From assembly GCA_032622095.1 (NCBI GenBank), contig CP136062.1, positions 11,619,710 to 11,683,709 of the forward strand: 64,000 bases of DNA. The letters run 5' to 3'. The position numbers and the translations under genes are program-made. Position 1 is the first letter of the stretch. The number at the start of each line of letters is the position of its first letter. The stretch comes from Siphonodentalium dalli (lineage: Eukaryota > Mollusca > Scaphopoda > Gadilida > Siphonodentaliidae). Below, piece by piece: positions 47,542 to 57,512 of the stretch. The notes under the pieces are model-generated. The model was not told where the DNA came from. It was given only the letters and a program-made list of their open reading frames with translations, and ran no database searches.

Positions 47542-47791
47542 CAGTAATGCCCTAAGTTATCGACTCCTTAAACACAACATAATTATGGGTAACTTTTCAG
47601 GATTTAGTCGGAAATATGGCTTGTTGCCATTCATCGGAAAGCTCTCGGAAATATGGCTTGCTGCCATTCATCGGAAAGCTCTCGGGGAGAGCTTTCCGAT
47701 GAATGGCAACAAGCCATATTTCCGACTAAATCCTGAAAAGTTACCCATAATTCTGTTGTGTTTAAGGAGTCGATTACTTAGGGCATTACTG
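47542..47791. mobile_element. 250-bp foldback MITE directly before SF3A2
   Basis: CAGTAATGCCCTAAGT and inverse, flanked by TA (47540-47541, 47792-47793). The arms run on through AATTATGGGTAACTTTTCAG and CATTCATCGGAAAGCTCTC, with one arm carrying a partial internal duplication. The right end lies 25 bp before the predicted acceptor AG at 47815-47816 and 39 bp before the ATG. The same family hosts the hAT at 52143-53204. Confidence 0.85.
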
Positions 47792-47830
47792 TATTATATG
47801 ATGTTCTCTCTTCCAGGGTTCTAACTCACA

Positions 47831-50800
47831 ATGGATTTTCAGAACAGACCAGGCGGCAAGACCGGCACGGGAGGTGTGGCTTCCGCCTCGGAGTCTAACA
47901 GAGACAGACGCGAAAGACTCAGGCAACTGGCTCTCGAAACTATTGACCTCGAGAAGGCAAGTCTGACAACAGGCCTGACTGAACATATGGTGGAATGAGG
48001 TCCGCAGAGGGTGAATTTGGTGACGCTACCACTTACAGCAGGCCGGCATCCCCAAATTCATCCTTTGCGGACCTCATTCTGCATGGCCTCATCTGCTATG
48101 GGAGACCTAGACACAGATTTAAGTTCCCAGATGTTATATGCACCCATTTGGGCACCATGATTATGAATTGTATCATCTGCCAATTTAAGGATAAAGAGAA
48201 ACTAAACTAGAAAATATCAAGAAATTTTCTCAAGAAACTAAAAAAAAATGTTAATTTGATAATAAAGGTACTTTCCGGAGAAAATGAGGCCTAATGCCAT
48301 CCAAATTAATTAATTGTTTCTCAGTTAACCCTTTACCCAACAAACCGGCCAAAAACGTCCAAATAAAGCTTCAACAGCCTAAAATATCTTCGGTCTGTCT
48401 CAATAACACCATACAAATATGGATATCATTGGAACCGGTTCATTGACCACATTGTGATGGTTACAGTTATGCCCTGTGCCAATGCATTCTCTTATATATG
48501 CGAGTCGACCATAGGTCGCCTCGCATATATAAGAGAATGCATTGGCCTAAAAAACAATTTTATAATTTTTTCTTACATTTTTTAACAATTTTTATATTAT
48601 TTTTCTACATTCTTTGACAATTTTATCATTTTTAATATGTGTTAAGCCAATGCATTCTCTTATATATGCGAGGCGACCTATGGTCGACTCGCATATATAA
48701 GAGAATGCATTGGCACAGGGTCGTTCTGTTGGGTAAAGGGTTAAATGTTTTTTTTAATCGGTGAGGGAGGGAGGCTTTTAGTTTATTTTGTATTTGTTTG
48801 TGCACATAGTAAGGCTGAAGGGGTCACTCTCACCAAAAAAAGTGCTGAAGGGTACACAGGGTTTGAAAATGTGCTGAAGGGTACACAGGGTTTAGGGGTT
48901 AGCAGTTTGTTTCCAGTTCATTTTAATGTTCATTGGAACGTAAACAATTAATTATCTAACAGAAATCATGGCAGATATGAAAACTAAACATCATTTAGAG
49001 CGACATGTCAGCACATTTTCAAAACCTGGGTACTCTTGAGCACTTTTTTTGGTGAGAGTGACCCCTTCAGGCATAGTAAGCATGGAGTATCATATCTTTT
49101 ATTGTCTAGTAATAGTCAGAAAATTTAGAGTGAACTTTGTTATGCATAAACGCTCATTTAATCTCATATATTATTACATGCCAATAAGGTCCACCTGCAC
49201 GAAAATAGGAAATTTAATTAATATTTCACCATATCTTTCTATTTTTCTTCACATTAATCATTAGTAAATGGCAATGTTTTTGAGACAGTCATCAAGCGTG
49301 ATATTATAGCGTAATTTTAAGACATTTGCCGTTGACGAGGGTTCCGTAATAGATACAGAAAGAGGATTTGAAAAAGAGGGGTGAAATTTTCGAATTTTTT
49401 TGCAAGATGATTTTGATAGTCATTTTATCGACAAACTGCACAGGCTGTTAATAGAATGTCAACAACTATGTGCTTTATTTTATTGGACGGATGTTTTACT
49501 TTAGCTTATACATATTATTTATGTGGGCAGTAGCATTAGTCTCCAGCGCCTGTGGCGCATAAGATACTATGGGTGGCGGGATGGGGTGGTGGGCGGGCCA
49601 CCTAGCTTATACATATTATTTATGTGGGCAGTAGCATTAGACTCCAGCGCCTGTGGCACCTACGATACTATGGGAAATGGGTTCAGTCTGCTTCCCCGAG
49701 TAAATACTCTAATGATCTAGGGGCGCCTGCGGCGCATAATATACTGTGGGTGGCGGGATGGGGTGGTGGGCTGAGGGGAATTCCATATCTTGGATTTAAC
49801 CTTATTTGAGACTTATTGGAATCCCGGAGGTGGAGGGCTGAGGGGAATTACTTATCTGAGATTTAACCTTAAGTTATTTGAGACTTATTGGAATCCCCGT
49901 AGGTGGAGGGGTGAATGGAATTCCTTATCTTGGATTTAACCCTGTTTGAGGTTTATTAAATACATAAATATATCTTTCTATTTCAGGATCCATATTTTAT
50001 GAAAAATCATCTTGGCTCATATGAGTGCAAATTATGTTTAACACTCCATAACAATGAAGTAAGTACACTTTATATTAACACTTTATGTCTTCACAGGGAT
50101 TTATCGATGATGATTAATTTTAACTGCTAGATAATGGACTATTTAGCATATAATGGACTTTTTAGCATATAATGTTAACATCTTCACATGGATTTATTAA
50201 TGATATTTAATTTTAACTCCCAAGATAATGTTTAGCATATAATGGACTGTTTAGCATATAATTTCTATGTTTTCACAGGAATTTATCAATGATGTTTAAT
50301 TTTAACTACTATATAATGGACTTTTTAGCATATCATGTTAATGTCTTCACATGGATTTATCGTTGATGTTTCATTTTAACTACTATATAATGGACTGTTT
50401 AGCATATGATGGACTGTTATGCATATAATGGACTGTAATTCATGTAATTGACTGTAATGCATCGACAGTTTAGTATTTAACGGACTGTAATGCAAATAAT
50501 GCTTATGTCTTCACAGGGAAGCTACCTCGCTCATACTCAAGGAAAGAAACATCAGGCTAATCTGTAAGTATACCCTTTCTATGCTAATGGATTCTCCCAT
50601 TCAATTATAAAAGTATACATTGGAATGGTGTATTATTTATTTGGAGGGATGTGTTAAGGTTAACCCTTTACCCAACAAACCGGCCAAAACCGGCCAAATA
50701 AAGCTTCAACAGCCTAAAATATCTTCGGTCTGTCTCAATAGAACCATACACATATGGATATCATTGGAACCGGCTCCTTGACCACATTGTGATAGTTACA

Positions 50801-53800
50801 GTTATGCCCTGTGCCAATGCATTCTCTTATATATGCGAGTCGACCATAGGTCGCCTCGCATATATAAGAGAATGCATTGGCCTAAAAAAAATCTTTTTTT
50901 AACACTTTTTACCATTTGTTCTTACATTCTTTAACAATTTTATAATTTTTAATGTGTTAAGCCAATGCATTCTCTTATATATGCGAGGCGACCTATGGTC
51001 GACTCGCATATATAAGAGAAAGCATTGGCACAGGGCCCTTCTGTTGGGTAAAGGGTTAAGGTGATAACAGCAGATTACACAGCTGGATTACAGATTTAAA
51101 AAAAGTGCAGAAGGAGTCCCATTTATTGAGGGAAATGTTTAGATAATAAGTACAACAAATGACCTACAGTAATAAATCCTCAAAAATTACCCGTAATATT
51201 GCTGTGGTTATTGAGTTGATTATTTTGGGCATAACTGTATATATTTATAAACGAGTAGGTTTTGTCTGTCTGTCCATCGGTCAATCTGTCTGTTTGTTCC
51301 CAGACCCCTAGACTGATTTCAACCAAATTTGGTGTGGTGACTCGGGGTAACCTGGCGGATGATATAACGGCGTTCGTTTTTCAAAATTTTGATTTAAAAC
51401 AATTCAATTAAATAAATGGAAAATAACACATAAATTAAAATAAGCTCGCTATTGGCCTATTTAAGAATTAAATAAATGTGAATATTTAGGTTCAATATGA
51501 ACCTAATTGCAGACCAGATGTACACTCTTTATATATTTGTTTTGACTATCGCCCACGCCGTCCAACAAAATAACGGATATAAGTCCACTTTGGGCTTGGC
51601 TTATTTCAGGATCAAATATGTTGAATATGAACCTATGTGAATAATTAGATCCAAAAGCACAAAGTGCACACAGGGGCCACAGGCCCCTAACACAAAGGGG
51701 CTGCATACCCCTCCGACACTGAATAAAGAGCTAGTTATAAAATAACTTTATGGATTCACCCGAACAAATGCGCTCTTGTGTTACACATATCATTATAAAA
51801 TAACTTGTTGATTCGCCCAAACAAATGGGCCATTGCCCCTTGTTTACACATATCATTATAAAATAACTTTATGTATGACTGGCTCACTGGCTAACTTTCT
51901 AAATTTGTACTCAGTTCCCTCAAGTTCAACACAGCATGTCTAGCAGCTAAAGAAGTGAGTGAGGTCTTTTTGTGTTCGAAGTTGTATTTTTTATAACTTT
52001 ATTGCATCATTCTGGACTCATAGAAAGGTAGTTCAGGTATTTATCAACATATATCGATTCCCAGAAAATAGTCAAAAGCAAATATTATTAGGTGTATTTG
52101 GAGCGCAAACTAGAGTAATGCCCTAATTAATCGACTGCTTAACAGGGGCGTAGCAAGCAAATTTTATTGGGGGGTATAACCATTCATCACGAAGCGATGA
52201 CCCGACGCCTTCGGCGTCGGTGGGAGAGAGAACGAGAGGGGGTCGCCCCCTCTCGAGGGGGGAAGGTCCTCCCCCGGGAAAATTTTCTGACATTGGAAGC
52301 TTAAAGTGGCTTTCTGGTGGCTTCTGACCCATCTGACATTGTTTTCCCACCCACTACATTATCATAGATTAGATCAACATTCTTATCATTTATCAATTGT
52401 AATTTAATTTCATAAAATGGTAGGCCGATTGAAAGTGTAATGAACAAATAGGTATATGGGAATTCATGTTGTGTTATTATCTAGTCATTAATGATGTGAA
52501 ATTACTCCCATAACTGGGATCAGATATTCAGAAAGTAAATATGTCACAAACAACCATGAGAAAGTAGACTACATGGATACACACATCACCATGGTATGTA
52601 TCGTGGGGTATTTATCGTGTGGGTATGAATAGTGTGTGTATGCATCGTGGGTATGTATAGTGGGTAGCTATCGTGGGGGTATGTATCCGGGGTATGTATA
52701 GTGGGGGTATGTATAGCGTGGTTATGTATAGTGGTGGTATGTATTGTGTGAGTATGTATGGTGTGGGTATGTATAGTGTGGGTATGTATAGTGTGGGTAT
52801 GTATAATGTGGGTATGTATAGTGTGGGTATGTATAGCGTGGGTATGTATAGTGGTAGTATATATTGTGTGGGTATGTATCGTGTGGGTATGTATAGTGTG
52901 GGTATGTATAGTGTGGCTATGTATAGTGTGGGTATGTATAATGTGGGTATGCATAGTGTGGGTATGTATAGTGTTGGTATGTATAGTGTGGGTATGTATC
53001 GTTTGGGTATGTATAGTTTGGGTATGTATCATGGAGGTATGTATGGTGTGGGTATGTATCGTGGGGGTGTGCATTGCTGCGATCGTCGGCGATACTTCAT
53101 TAGTTTGCCAGATATTTTTACTAACCTTTGGAAAATATTGGGGGGGGGGGGGGGGGGGGGGGGGGGTAAATACCCCCCGTTGCCCCCCGGTTCCTACGCC
53201 CCTGCTGCTTAACCACAGCAGAATTATGGGTAACTTTTCAGGATTTAGTCGGAAATATGGCTTGTTGCCATTCATCGGATTAAATCCTGAAAAGTTACCC
53301 ATAATTCTGCTGTGGTTATGGAGTCGATTACTTAGGGCATTACTGTACCTTGTGGTTTTCAACTTAGAACAACCAGCTGCATAGAAGACGACTCAGCTGA
53401 GTCTGAGTTTAGTGTGTATAACCCATAGAGAGCCCCACATAGACTGAGGCAGACGTCACACCGTAGTGCATGCTTTCATCTGGGGAGGGTCCCTGTGGGT
53501 TAAACATTAAACTTTATCAGTGAGGTTTGAGATGGATGTCTTACTTTACTGACCAAGTCTGAGTTTAGTGTGTCTATCATTTGCAGAACGAGGTCCCCAG
53601 AGGGTGAATTTAGCAGGCTAGCATTGCCAAATTCACCCTCGTGGGACCTCATTCTGTGTTGTTGCCTCATCTGCTATAGGAGAAATAGACTCAGATTGAA
53701 GTTCTCAAGTGGTGAATATTGTGATGTACACCCATTGGGAACCTCGATTATGCAATGTGTCGTCTGCCAATTTGGGGATATAGAGAAACTAAACTAAAAA

Positions 53801-55853
53801 AGAAAAGAATCTATGTGAAGAAGATTCTATAGAAATTTGATAATAAAGAAACTTTACAGAGAAGATGACTTGACTTCTTGATCTGTTGGCTCTCAATAGG
53901 CAGGCCTTCGATTCTGTAAAATGCAGGAGTGTGGTTGGTCACTCGCCTAACCTGAAACCCAGGCGTGTGATTTTGGTGGATATTTCGGGGGTATAAAATG
54001 ACAAACGAAGACTCAAAATTAAATCAATTTTATCACCATTGTGATTCATCTTGTACACATGTATTCTCCACATTGAAGTAATTAAAACTCCATTCTCGAA
54101 TTGCGTCGTAATGCTTCCGTTGGATGTAAGTTGTTATGAAATGCGGTCAGAGACCATGTAATATCTAGCCGAGAATTACTCAGACCTACATACGAATGCG
54201 ACGACATCGCTAAACGCACCTGACTATAATAATGTTCTAGCGCATGCGCAAAACTTAAAACAATTACTTCCGTCGTATACGGCATGTCTGTCAGTCTTCT
54301 CCAGCAAACAAGGTTGATCGTTATTATAAACCCTTTTTCAATCGTGCGCCGAATATCGCCGAGGAGTGTGATTAATTACTCGCCAAGATTTAATTTCAGG
54401 CGTGCTATGGTGCGCGAGCGCGATCGCACGCCTCATAATCGAAGGCCTGAATAGGGGACTAGTTTGAAAAGTTATATTCATTTCCCTTAATTTCCTAAAG
54501 AAGCAAGGACTTGACAGCCAGTTACAAAGAAGCCCACCCGTAGAGAGCCTCACATGCGTGAGCAGACGGTACTTGGCTCATGATGATTCTATCTCTTTAG
54601 GGCTCTCAATGGGGGCTAACTTTATAACTTTTTACTCATTATACCCCCCGCAACGAAGTTAGGGGGGGGTATACTGGAGTCAGCTTGTCCGTCCGTCCGT
54701 CCGTCCGTGGACACAAATTTGTCCGGAGTTTTTCTCAGTCGTTTTTTGATCAATTTCCGTGAAACTTGGCACAGACATCAACCACCATGGGAACCTGTGC
54801 ACCTTTTGGACTTTTTTTGGAGTTATCCCCCCTTTTTCGACTTAGAAATTTTTCGCAGCATGTATACTTTTGTCCGAGCTTTTATTCCTACATTTTTTGG
54901 TCAATTTTTTTAAAACATGGCACAGATATTTAGTACCATTGGAACTTGTGCATCTGCGATTATGACATCTGTCCGACATTTTATGGTGGAGTTATCCCCC
55001 TTTTTCAACTTAGAAACTATTTTTGCAACATGCATAATTTTGTCCGAGCTTTTATTCCTACATTTTTTGGTCAATGTTTTTTAATCTTGGCACTGATATT
55101 TAGTACCATGGGAACCTGTGCACCTGCAATTATGACGTCTGTCCGACATTTTTTGTGTGGAGTTATTCCCCATTTTCGACTTAGAATTTATTTCGCAACA
55201 TACATAATTTTGTCCAAGCTTTTATTCCTACAATTTTCGGTCAATAGGTTTAAGATTAGGGTTATGGTTGTACACCTGCAATGGGAACTGTTATTTCATT
55301 ATTTTAACTAAATGTTTACTGTCATGTCAAACATCTTAGTATTTTTTAAAAAGGGGGGTATCCGTAGTCCCATTGGGACAGTCACACCTCTAGTTTACAT
55401 TAATTTTAACAGAGCGCGACGAGCTGCTAAATAAAAAATAAATGAGTGAGGCCCCAGCACAACCAGCTCTGTAGAGAGCCTCACTTAGGGGGGAGCAGAC
55501 GACACTTCATTAACAATGCTTTTATCTCTGTTGGGCTCTCAATGGGGGCTAACTTTCTAACTTTTTACTCATTTCCATTAATTTTAACAGAGCGCGACGA
55601 GCTGCGAGTGAGGCCCCAGCACAACCAGCTCCGTAGAGAGCCTCACTTAGGGGGGAGCAGACGACATGTCACTGACTATGCTTTTATATCTGTTGGGCTC
55701 TCAATGGGGGCTAACTTTTTACTCATGTCCATTAATTTTACAGAGCGCGACGAGCTGCTAAGGAAGCGAGTGAGGCCCCATCACAGCCGGCTCCGGAGAG
55801 AGCAAAAGTTGAAATAAAGAAATTTGTAAAAATTGGTCGACCGGGTTACAAAG
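47831..55853 (+). CDS. splicing factor 3A subunit 2, first four coding exons (3' part outside window)
   Basis: Exons: 47831-47956 (42 codons), 49987-50058 (24), 50517-50563, 55744-55853, giving 118 residues. The start MDFQNRPGGKTGTGGVAS, then NRDRRERLRQLALETID and KKFVKIGRPGYK are the strongly conserved N terminus of SF3A2 (SF3a66/Prp11). A matrin-type zinc finger is complete: C56, C59, H72, H78 in YECKLCLTLHNNEGSYLAHTQGKKH split over exons 2 and 3. Role: with SF3A1 and SF3A3 it forms SF3a, needed for mature U2 snRNP and pre-spliceosome assembly in the nucleus. Introns: the first has a GC donor (GAGAAG|GCAAGT), the others GT; all acceptors are AG. An acceptor at 47815-47816 (CTCTCTTCCAG) suggests a non-coding exon upstream. 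Human SF3A2 is about 464 residues, so most of the protein lies past 64,000. Codon joins keep frame throughout. Confidence 0.95.
47957..47962 (+). promoter_or_regulatory. non-canonical GC 5' splice site of SF3A2 intron 1
   Basis: The exon ends GAGAAG and the intron starts GCAAGT. Exon 2 (GAT CCA TAT, DPYF) must join in phase 0 right after the AAG codon, so no GT alternative fits. AG|GCAAGT is the usual consensus of GC-AG introns. Confidence 0.88.
47993..48200. repeat. hairpin repeat family in SF3A2 intron 1 (also at 53565-53800)
   Basis: GAATGAGGTCCGCAGAGG faces CTTTGCGGACCTCATTC about 70 bp on. It is followed by CTCATCTGCTATRGGAGA and, further on, CATCTGCCAATTT and GAGAAACTAAACTA. The copy at 53565-53800 shows the same order, and a shorter one is at 25600-25690. 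The repeated order suggests a dispersed element of about 230 bp. Confidence 0.65.
48329..48740. mobile_element. TTAA MITE with two long palindromes, copy A (SF3A2 intron 1)
   Basis: TTAA at 48325-48328 and 48741-48744. Ends CCCTTTACCCAACA and inverse. TTAA duplication with CCC tips fits piggyBac-type mobilisation. It contains two hairpins (about 48478-48545 and 48652-48714), each with arms of about 33 bp of GCCAATGCATTCTCTTATAT sequence. Confidence 0.85.
48745..49980. repeat. rest of SF3A2 intron 1, with two degenerate tandem repeats
   Basis: No exon is seen. An inverted pair around GGGGTCACTCTCACCAAAAA (48819) and TTTTTTGGTGAGAGTGACCC (49045) marks a further palindromic insertion. At 49505-49770 units with AGCATTAGNCTCCAGCGCCTG repeat. 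At about 49775-49950 three units of roughly 75 bp around TTGGATTTAACCTTATTTGA repeat just before exon 2. Confidence 0.6.
50059..50516 (+). repeat. SF3A2 intron 2: tandem units carrying decoy copies of the exon-3 acceptor
   Basis: Degenerate units of about 75-90 bp contain a TGTCTTCACAGG-like acceptor, GATTTATC-ATGATGTTTAATT and AATGGACTGTTTAGCATAT. Acceptor-like AG survives at 50096 and 50278; in two other units AG has become AT (near 50188 and 50352). The real acceptor at 50516 (ATGTCTTCACAG|GGAAGC) is the last of the series. Use of either decoy would meet an in-frame stop within seven codons. Confidence 0.75.
50664..51055. mobile_element. TTAA MITE with two long palindromes, copy B (SF3A2 intron 3)
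   Basis: TTAA at 50660-50663 and 51056-51059. Same ends and same two hairpin modules as copy A at 48329-48740. It differs mainly in the T/A-rich spacer and by one stem substitution (AAGCATTGG). Confidence 0.85.
51060..52110. other. SF3A2 intron 3, left part
   Basis: No exon is recognised. The segment 51240-51375 (TGTCTGTCTGTCCATCGG, then GTGACTCGGGGTAACCTGG) resembles in reverse the one near 42920-42985. At 51720-51870 phrases around TTATAAAATAACTTTATG repeat three times. Confidence 0.4.
52113..53345. mobile_element. foldback MITE (CAGTAATGCCC family) split by a hAT
   Basis: The left end AGTAATGCCCTAATTAATCG is at 52113 and the right end ATTACTTAGGGCATTACTG at 53345, with TA outside. Its arms (AATTATGGGTAACTTTTCAG at 53221 and inverse at 53285) match the MITE before SF3A2. 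Without the hAT it would be about 165 bp. Confidence 0.75.
52143..53204. mobile_element. hAT element, 1,062 bp, with 15-bp minisatellite and a G27 run
   Basis: CTGCTTAA stands at 52135-52142 and 53205-53212. Ends CAGGGGCGTAGCAAGC and, inverted, CAGGGGCGTAGGAACC. The CAGGGGCG tip and 8-bp duplication are hAT features. Inside, about 52600-53070 is a minisatellite with unit GTATGTATAGTGTGG, and 53140-53166 is an uninterrupted run of 27 Gs. Very long open frames on both strands are products of the minisatellite. Confidence 0.85.
53348..54535. other. SF3A2 intron 3, middle part
   Basis: No exon is seen. At 53410-53500 lies a relative of the AGAGAGCCCCACATAGACTG unit that recurs before exon 4. At 53565-53800 is a hairpin repeat (see 47993). 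At about 54355-54450 is a remnant of the GCGCGATCGCACGCC subterminal sequence of the 6-bp-duplication family. Confidence 0.5.
54641..55393 (+). mobile_element. Helitron-like (pearl/HINE-type) element with about 170-bp tandem core
   Basis: Inserted between T residues in a unit whose sister copies show the empty site (TTTACTCATTTCCATTAA). The start ACCCCCCGCAACGAAG is followed by a GTCC run and three units of about 170 bp (TTGTCCGAGCTTTTATTCCT at about 54870, 55040 and 55212). The 3' end has a small hairpin GTCCCATTGGGAC (55367-55379) and then CTAG, 14 bp on, next to T. This layout matches Helitron-type 3' ends. No coding sequence. Confidence 0.7.
55413..55479 (+). pseudogene. broken copy 1 of SF3A2 exon 4 start
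   Basis: It follows an intact TTTTAACAG acceptor. Joined to exon 3 it reads L-A-R-R-A-A-K and then TAA at 55432-55434, after which an A/T-rich insertion separates it from the matching GAGTGAGGCCCCAGCACAAC. No plausible 5' splice site follows. Confidence 0.82.
55591..55641 (+). pseudogene. broken copy 2 of SF3A2 exon 4 start
   Basis: It follows an intact TTTTAACAG acceptor. In frame with exon 3 it reads A-R-R-A-A-S-E-A-P-A-Q-P-A-P and then TAG at 55634-55636, where the true exon has GAG. Two codons (KE) are missing relative to the functional copy. The homology ends right after the stop. Confidence 0.82.
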
Positions 55854-55861
55854 GTAAATAA

Positions 55862-55993
55862 TATATATATAATATGATTTCATGGCTTAAATATATATAG
55901 AATATGTTGCTAGAACCATGGCTTAAAAATATATATATAGAATATGTAGCTAGTGCCGTGGGTTAAAAATACATATGGAATATGTTAATAGTA
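55862..55993 (+). repeat. degenerate proximal end of the 38-bp satellite
   Basis: Three to four diverged monomers (for example AATATGTAGCTAGTGCCGTG then GGTTAAAAATACATATGG) stand between the exon-4 donor and the TA element at 55994. They show that the array once began here. Confidence 0.75.
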
Positions 55994-57510
55994 GGGGAGA
56001 CTGGGGAGAACTGGGACAATTTATAAATTTAACCAATTATTTTGGTAATTTTAGACAAATGCTGAAAGGCTCTATGGTATTAACAAACACTGGATATACG
56101 AACACAAGGGAAGATATTCTCTGTCTGATCAGGTCTGATTAGCATATTACAAGGGAGATAACTCTCGATTACATGAAATGTTTTTTGGGGGGTGAACTGG
56201 GCCAGTGTGGGGGAGATGTGGGTCATTTGGTGGGTCAAAGTGGGACGGCCTATTGCTGCTTAAATAAACAATATTCTCAATTCAAATCCAATTTTTTTTT
56301 AATTTGGATGCTAAAAATCATCATAACGGAGAAATTGAATATCAAAGATATCTGAGATGTTTGCCGAGAGGACAAATTAAAGGTGTAGGCAAACATACCT
56401 AATAATTTCACAAGAGGCCCATGATTTGCATTCTCATTAACAATAATTTATTGTAAGACATATATGCACATGCATGTAGCTAGTACATATCTAACTAATT
56501 TGCATGAATTGCATATGATGGCAATGACTTTCATTCATTAGACTAATACATTTGACTGATACATGTATATGTAATCAAGCATATATGGCATGCTCAGCCA
56601 ATTTTAACAGCCTACCAATTTTGAATGGATTCTAGCCAGGGACGTGGTTAGAGCATCTCCATGGGGGGGGGGGGGGGGGGGGGGGGGGGCGGTCCACTTT
56701 AGAATTTCCAACTGCATGCCCCCTCCATAACCAGACCTACAAATGTCCACATATTATAAATTCTATCTACACCATTCTTGTGTTGGAATTTTCCAACTGG
56801 TACCTCAAGGTTTCCCACTATTGCAAATGTTCGACCTGACTCCACCCCCTAAGGTTGGAATATTTCCACTGATGATCATTTGATTCAAATATATTGGCCG
56901 CAAGTACAGGCAATTTTTTCATAAAATAACACATTTCACACTAAATACTGGCTGGAAATTATACTACCAAAATAATTCAACTTATCTTTGGTTTCATATT
57001 TCCAGCTTAATATGTTGTGTCAGGCATGAAATCTCGAACTAATGAAAACTTTGACCAAAGTTGGGAATGCGACACCCCAACCCCCATGTTATCCCTGATT
57101 CACATGTTGACAAACTGACAATGTCCCAGTTCTCCCCACAACCTCAAAATATATATCAATCTTAATTCCAAGAATAAACATTAGCAATTGAACTAAAGTA
57201 ATTATTTTGTCACTAACTAATATAGTTTTGCGGCGTAACTGATATGTTTAAGTTATATGAATGCTTTCTACCTACAGGCCACTAAAATCAAAGTGTCTGT
57301 CTAAAAAGATGATTTTGATGTCTTATTACGCATGCACTTAAATTTGCCTCCAATAAAAACTTTGAGCAACTTCAAATATAAATTTTGTTTGAGTATTTCA
57401 TCGTGCATCATTTTGCATGAAACTTCAGTCTGAATTGTCACTTCAATTTCATTTTCAAGCCACGCCCCCTGTCCCAGTTCACCCCTGTCCCAGTTCTCCC
57501 CAGTCTCCCC
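55994..57510. mobile_element. TA-duplicating element, 1,517 bp, inside a satellite monomer
   Basis: TA at 55992-55993 and 57511-57512. The terminal inverted repeat GGGGAGACTGGGGAGAACTG continues for 26 bp without mismatch. Subterminal CCCAGTTCTCCCC or CCCAGTTCACCCC copies recur at the right end and near 57122. Removing the element and one TA restores a normal satellite monomer (…AATAG-TA-CCGTTGT…). There is no transposase frame. A run of 27 Gs lies at 56663-56689. Confidence 0.88.
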
Positions 57511-57512
57511 TA

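Larger units (their letters stand above)
54536..55743 (+). repeat. tandem units of intron end plus exon-4 start
   Basis: The unit is GTAGAGAGCCTCAC, GAGCAGACGACAC, GGGCTCTCAATGGGGGCTAA, CTTTTTACTCAT, CCATTAATTTTAACAG, then AGCGCGACGAGCTGC. It occurs from 54536 (interrupted by the element at 54641-55393), from about 55470 and from about 55633. The acceptors fall at 55412, 55590 and 55743. Only the last leads into an open exon. Confidence 0.85.

Noticed and set aside
52586-53384. Long open frames on both strands (up to about 258 codons) rich in IHTHT or YSVGM repeats
   Set aside because: They are translations of the 15-bp minisatellite inside the hAT element; open in several frames at once and without any domain.
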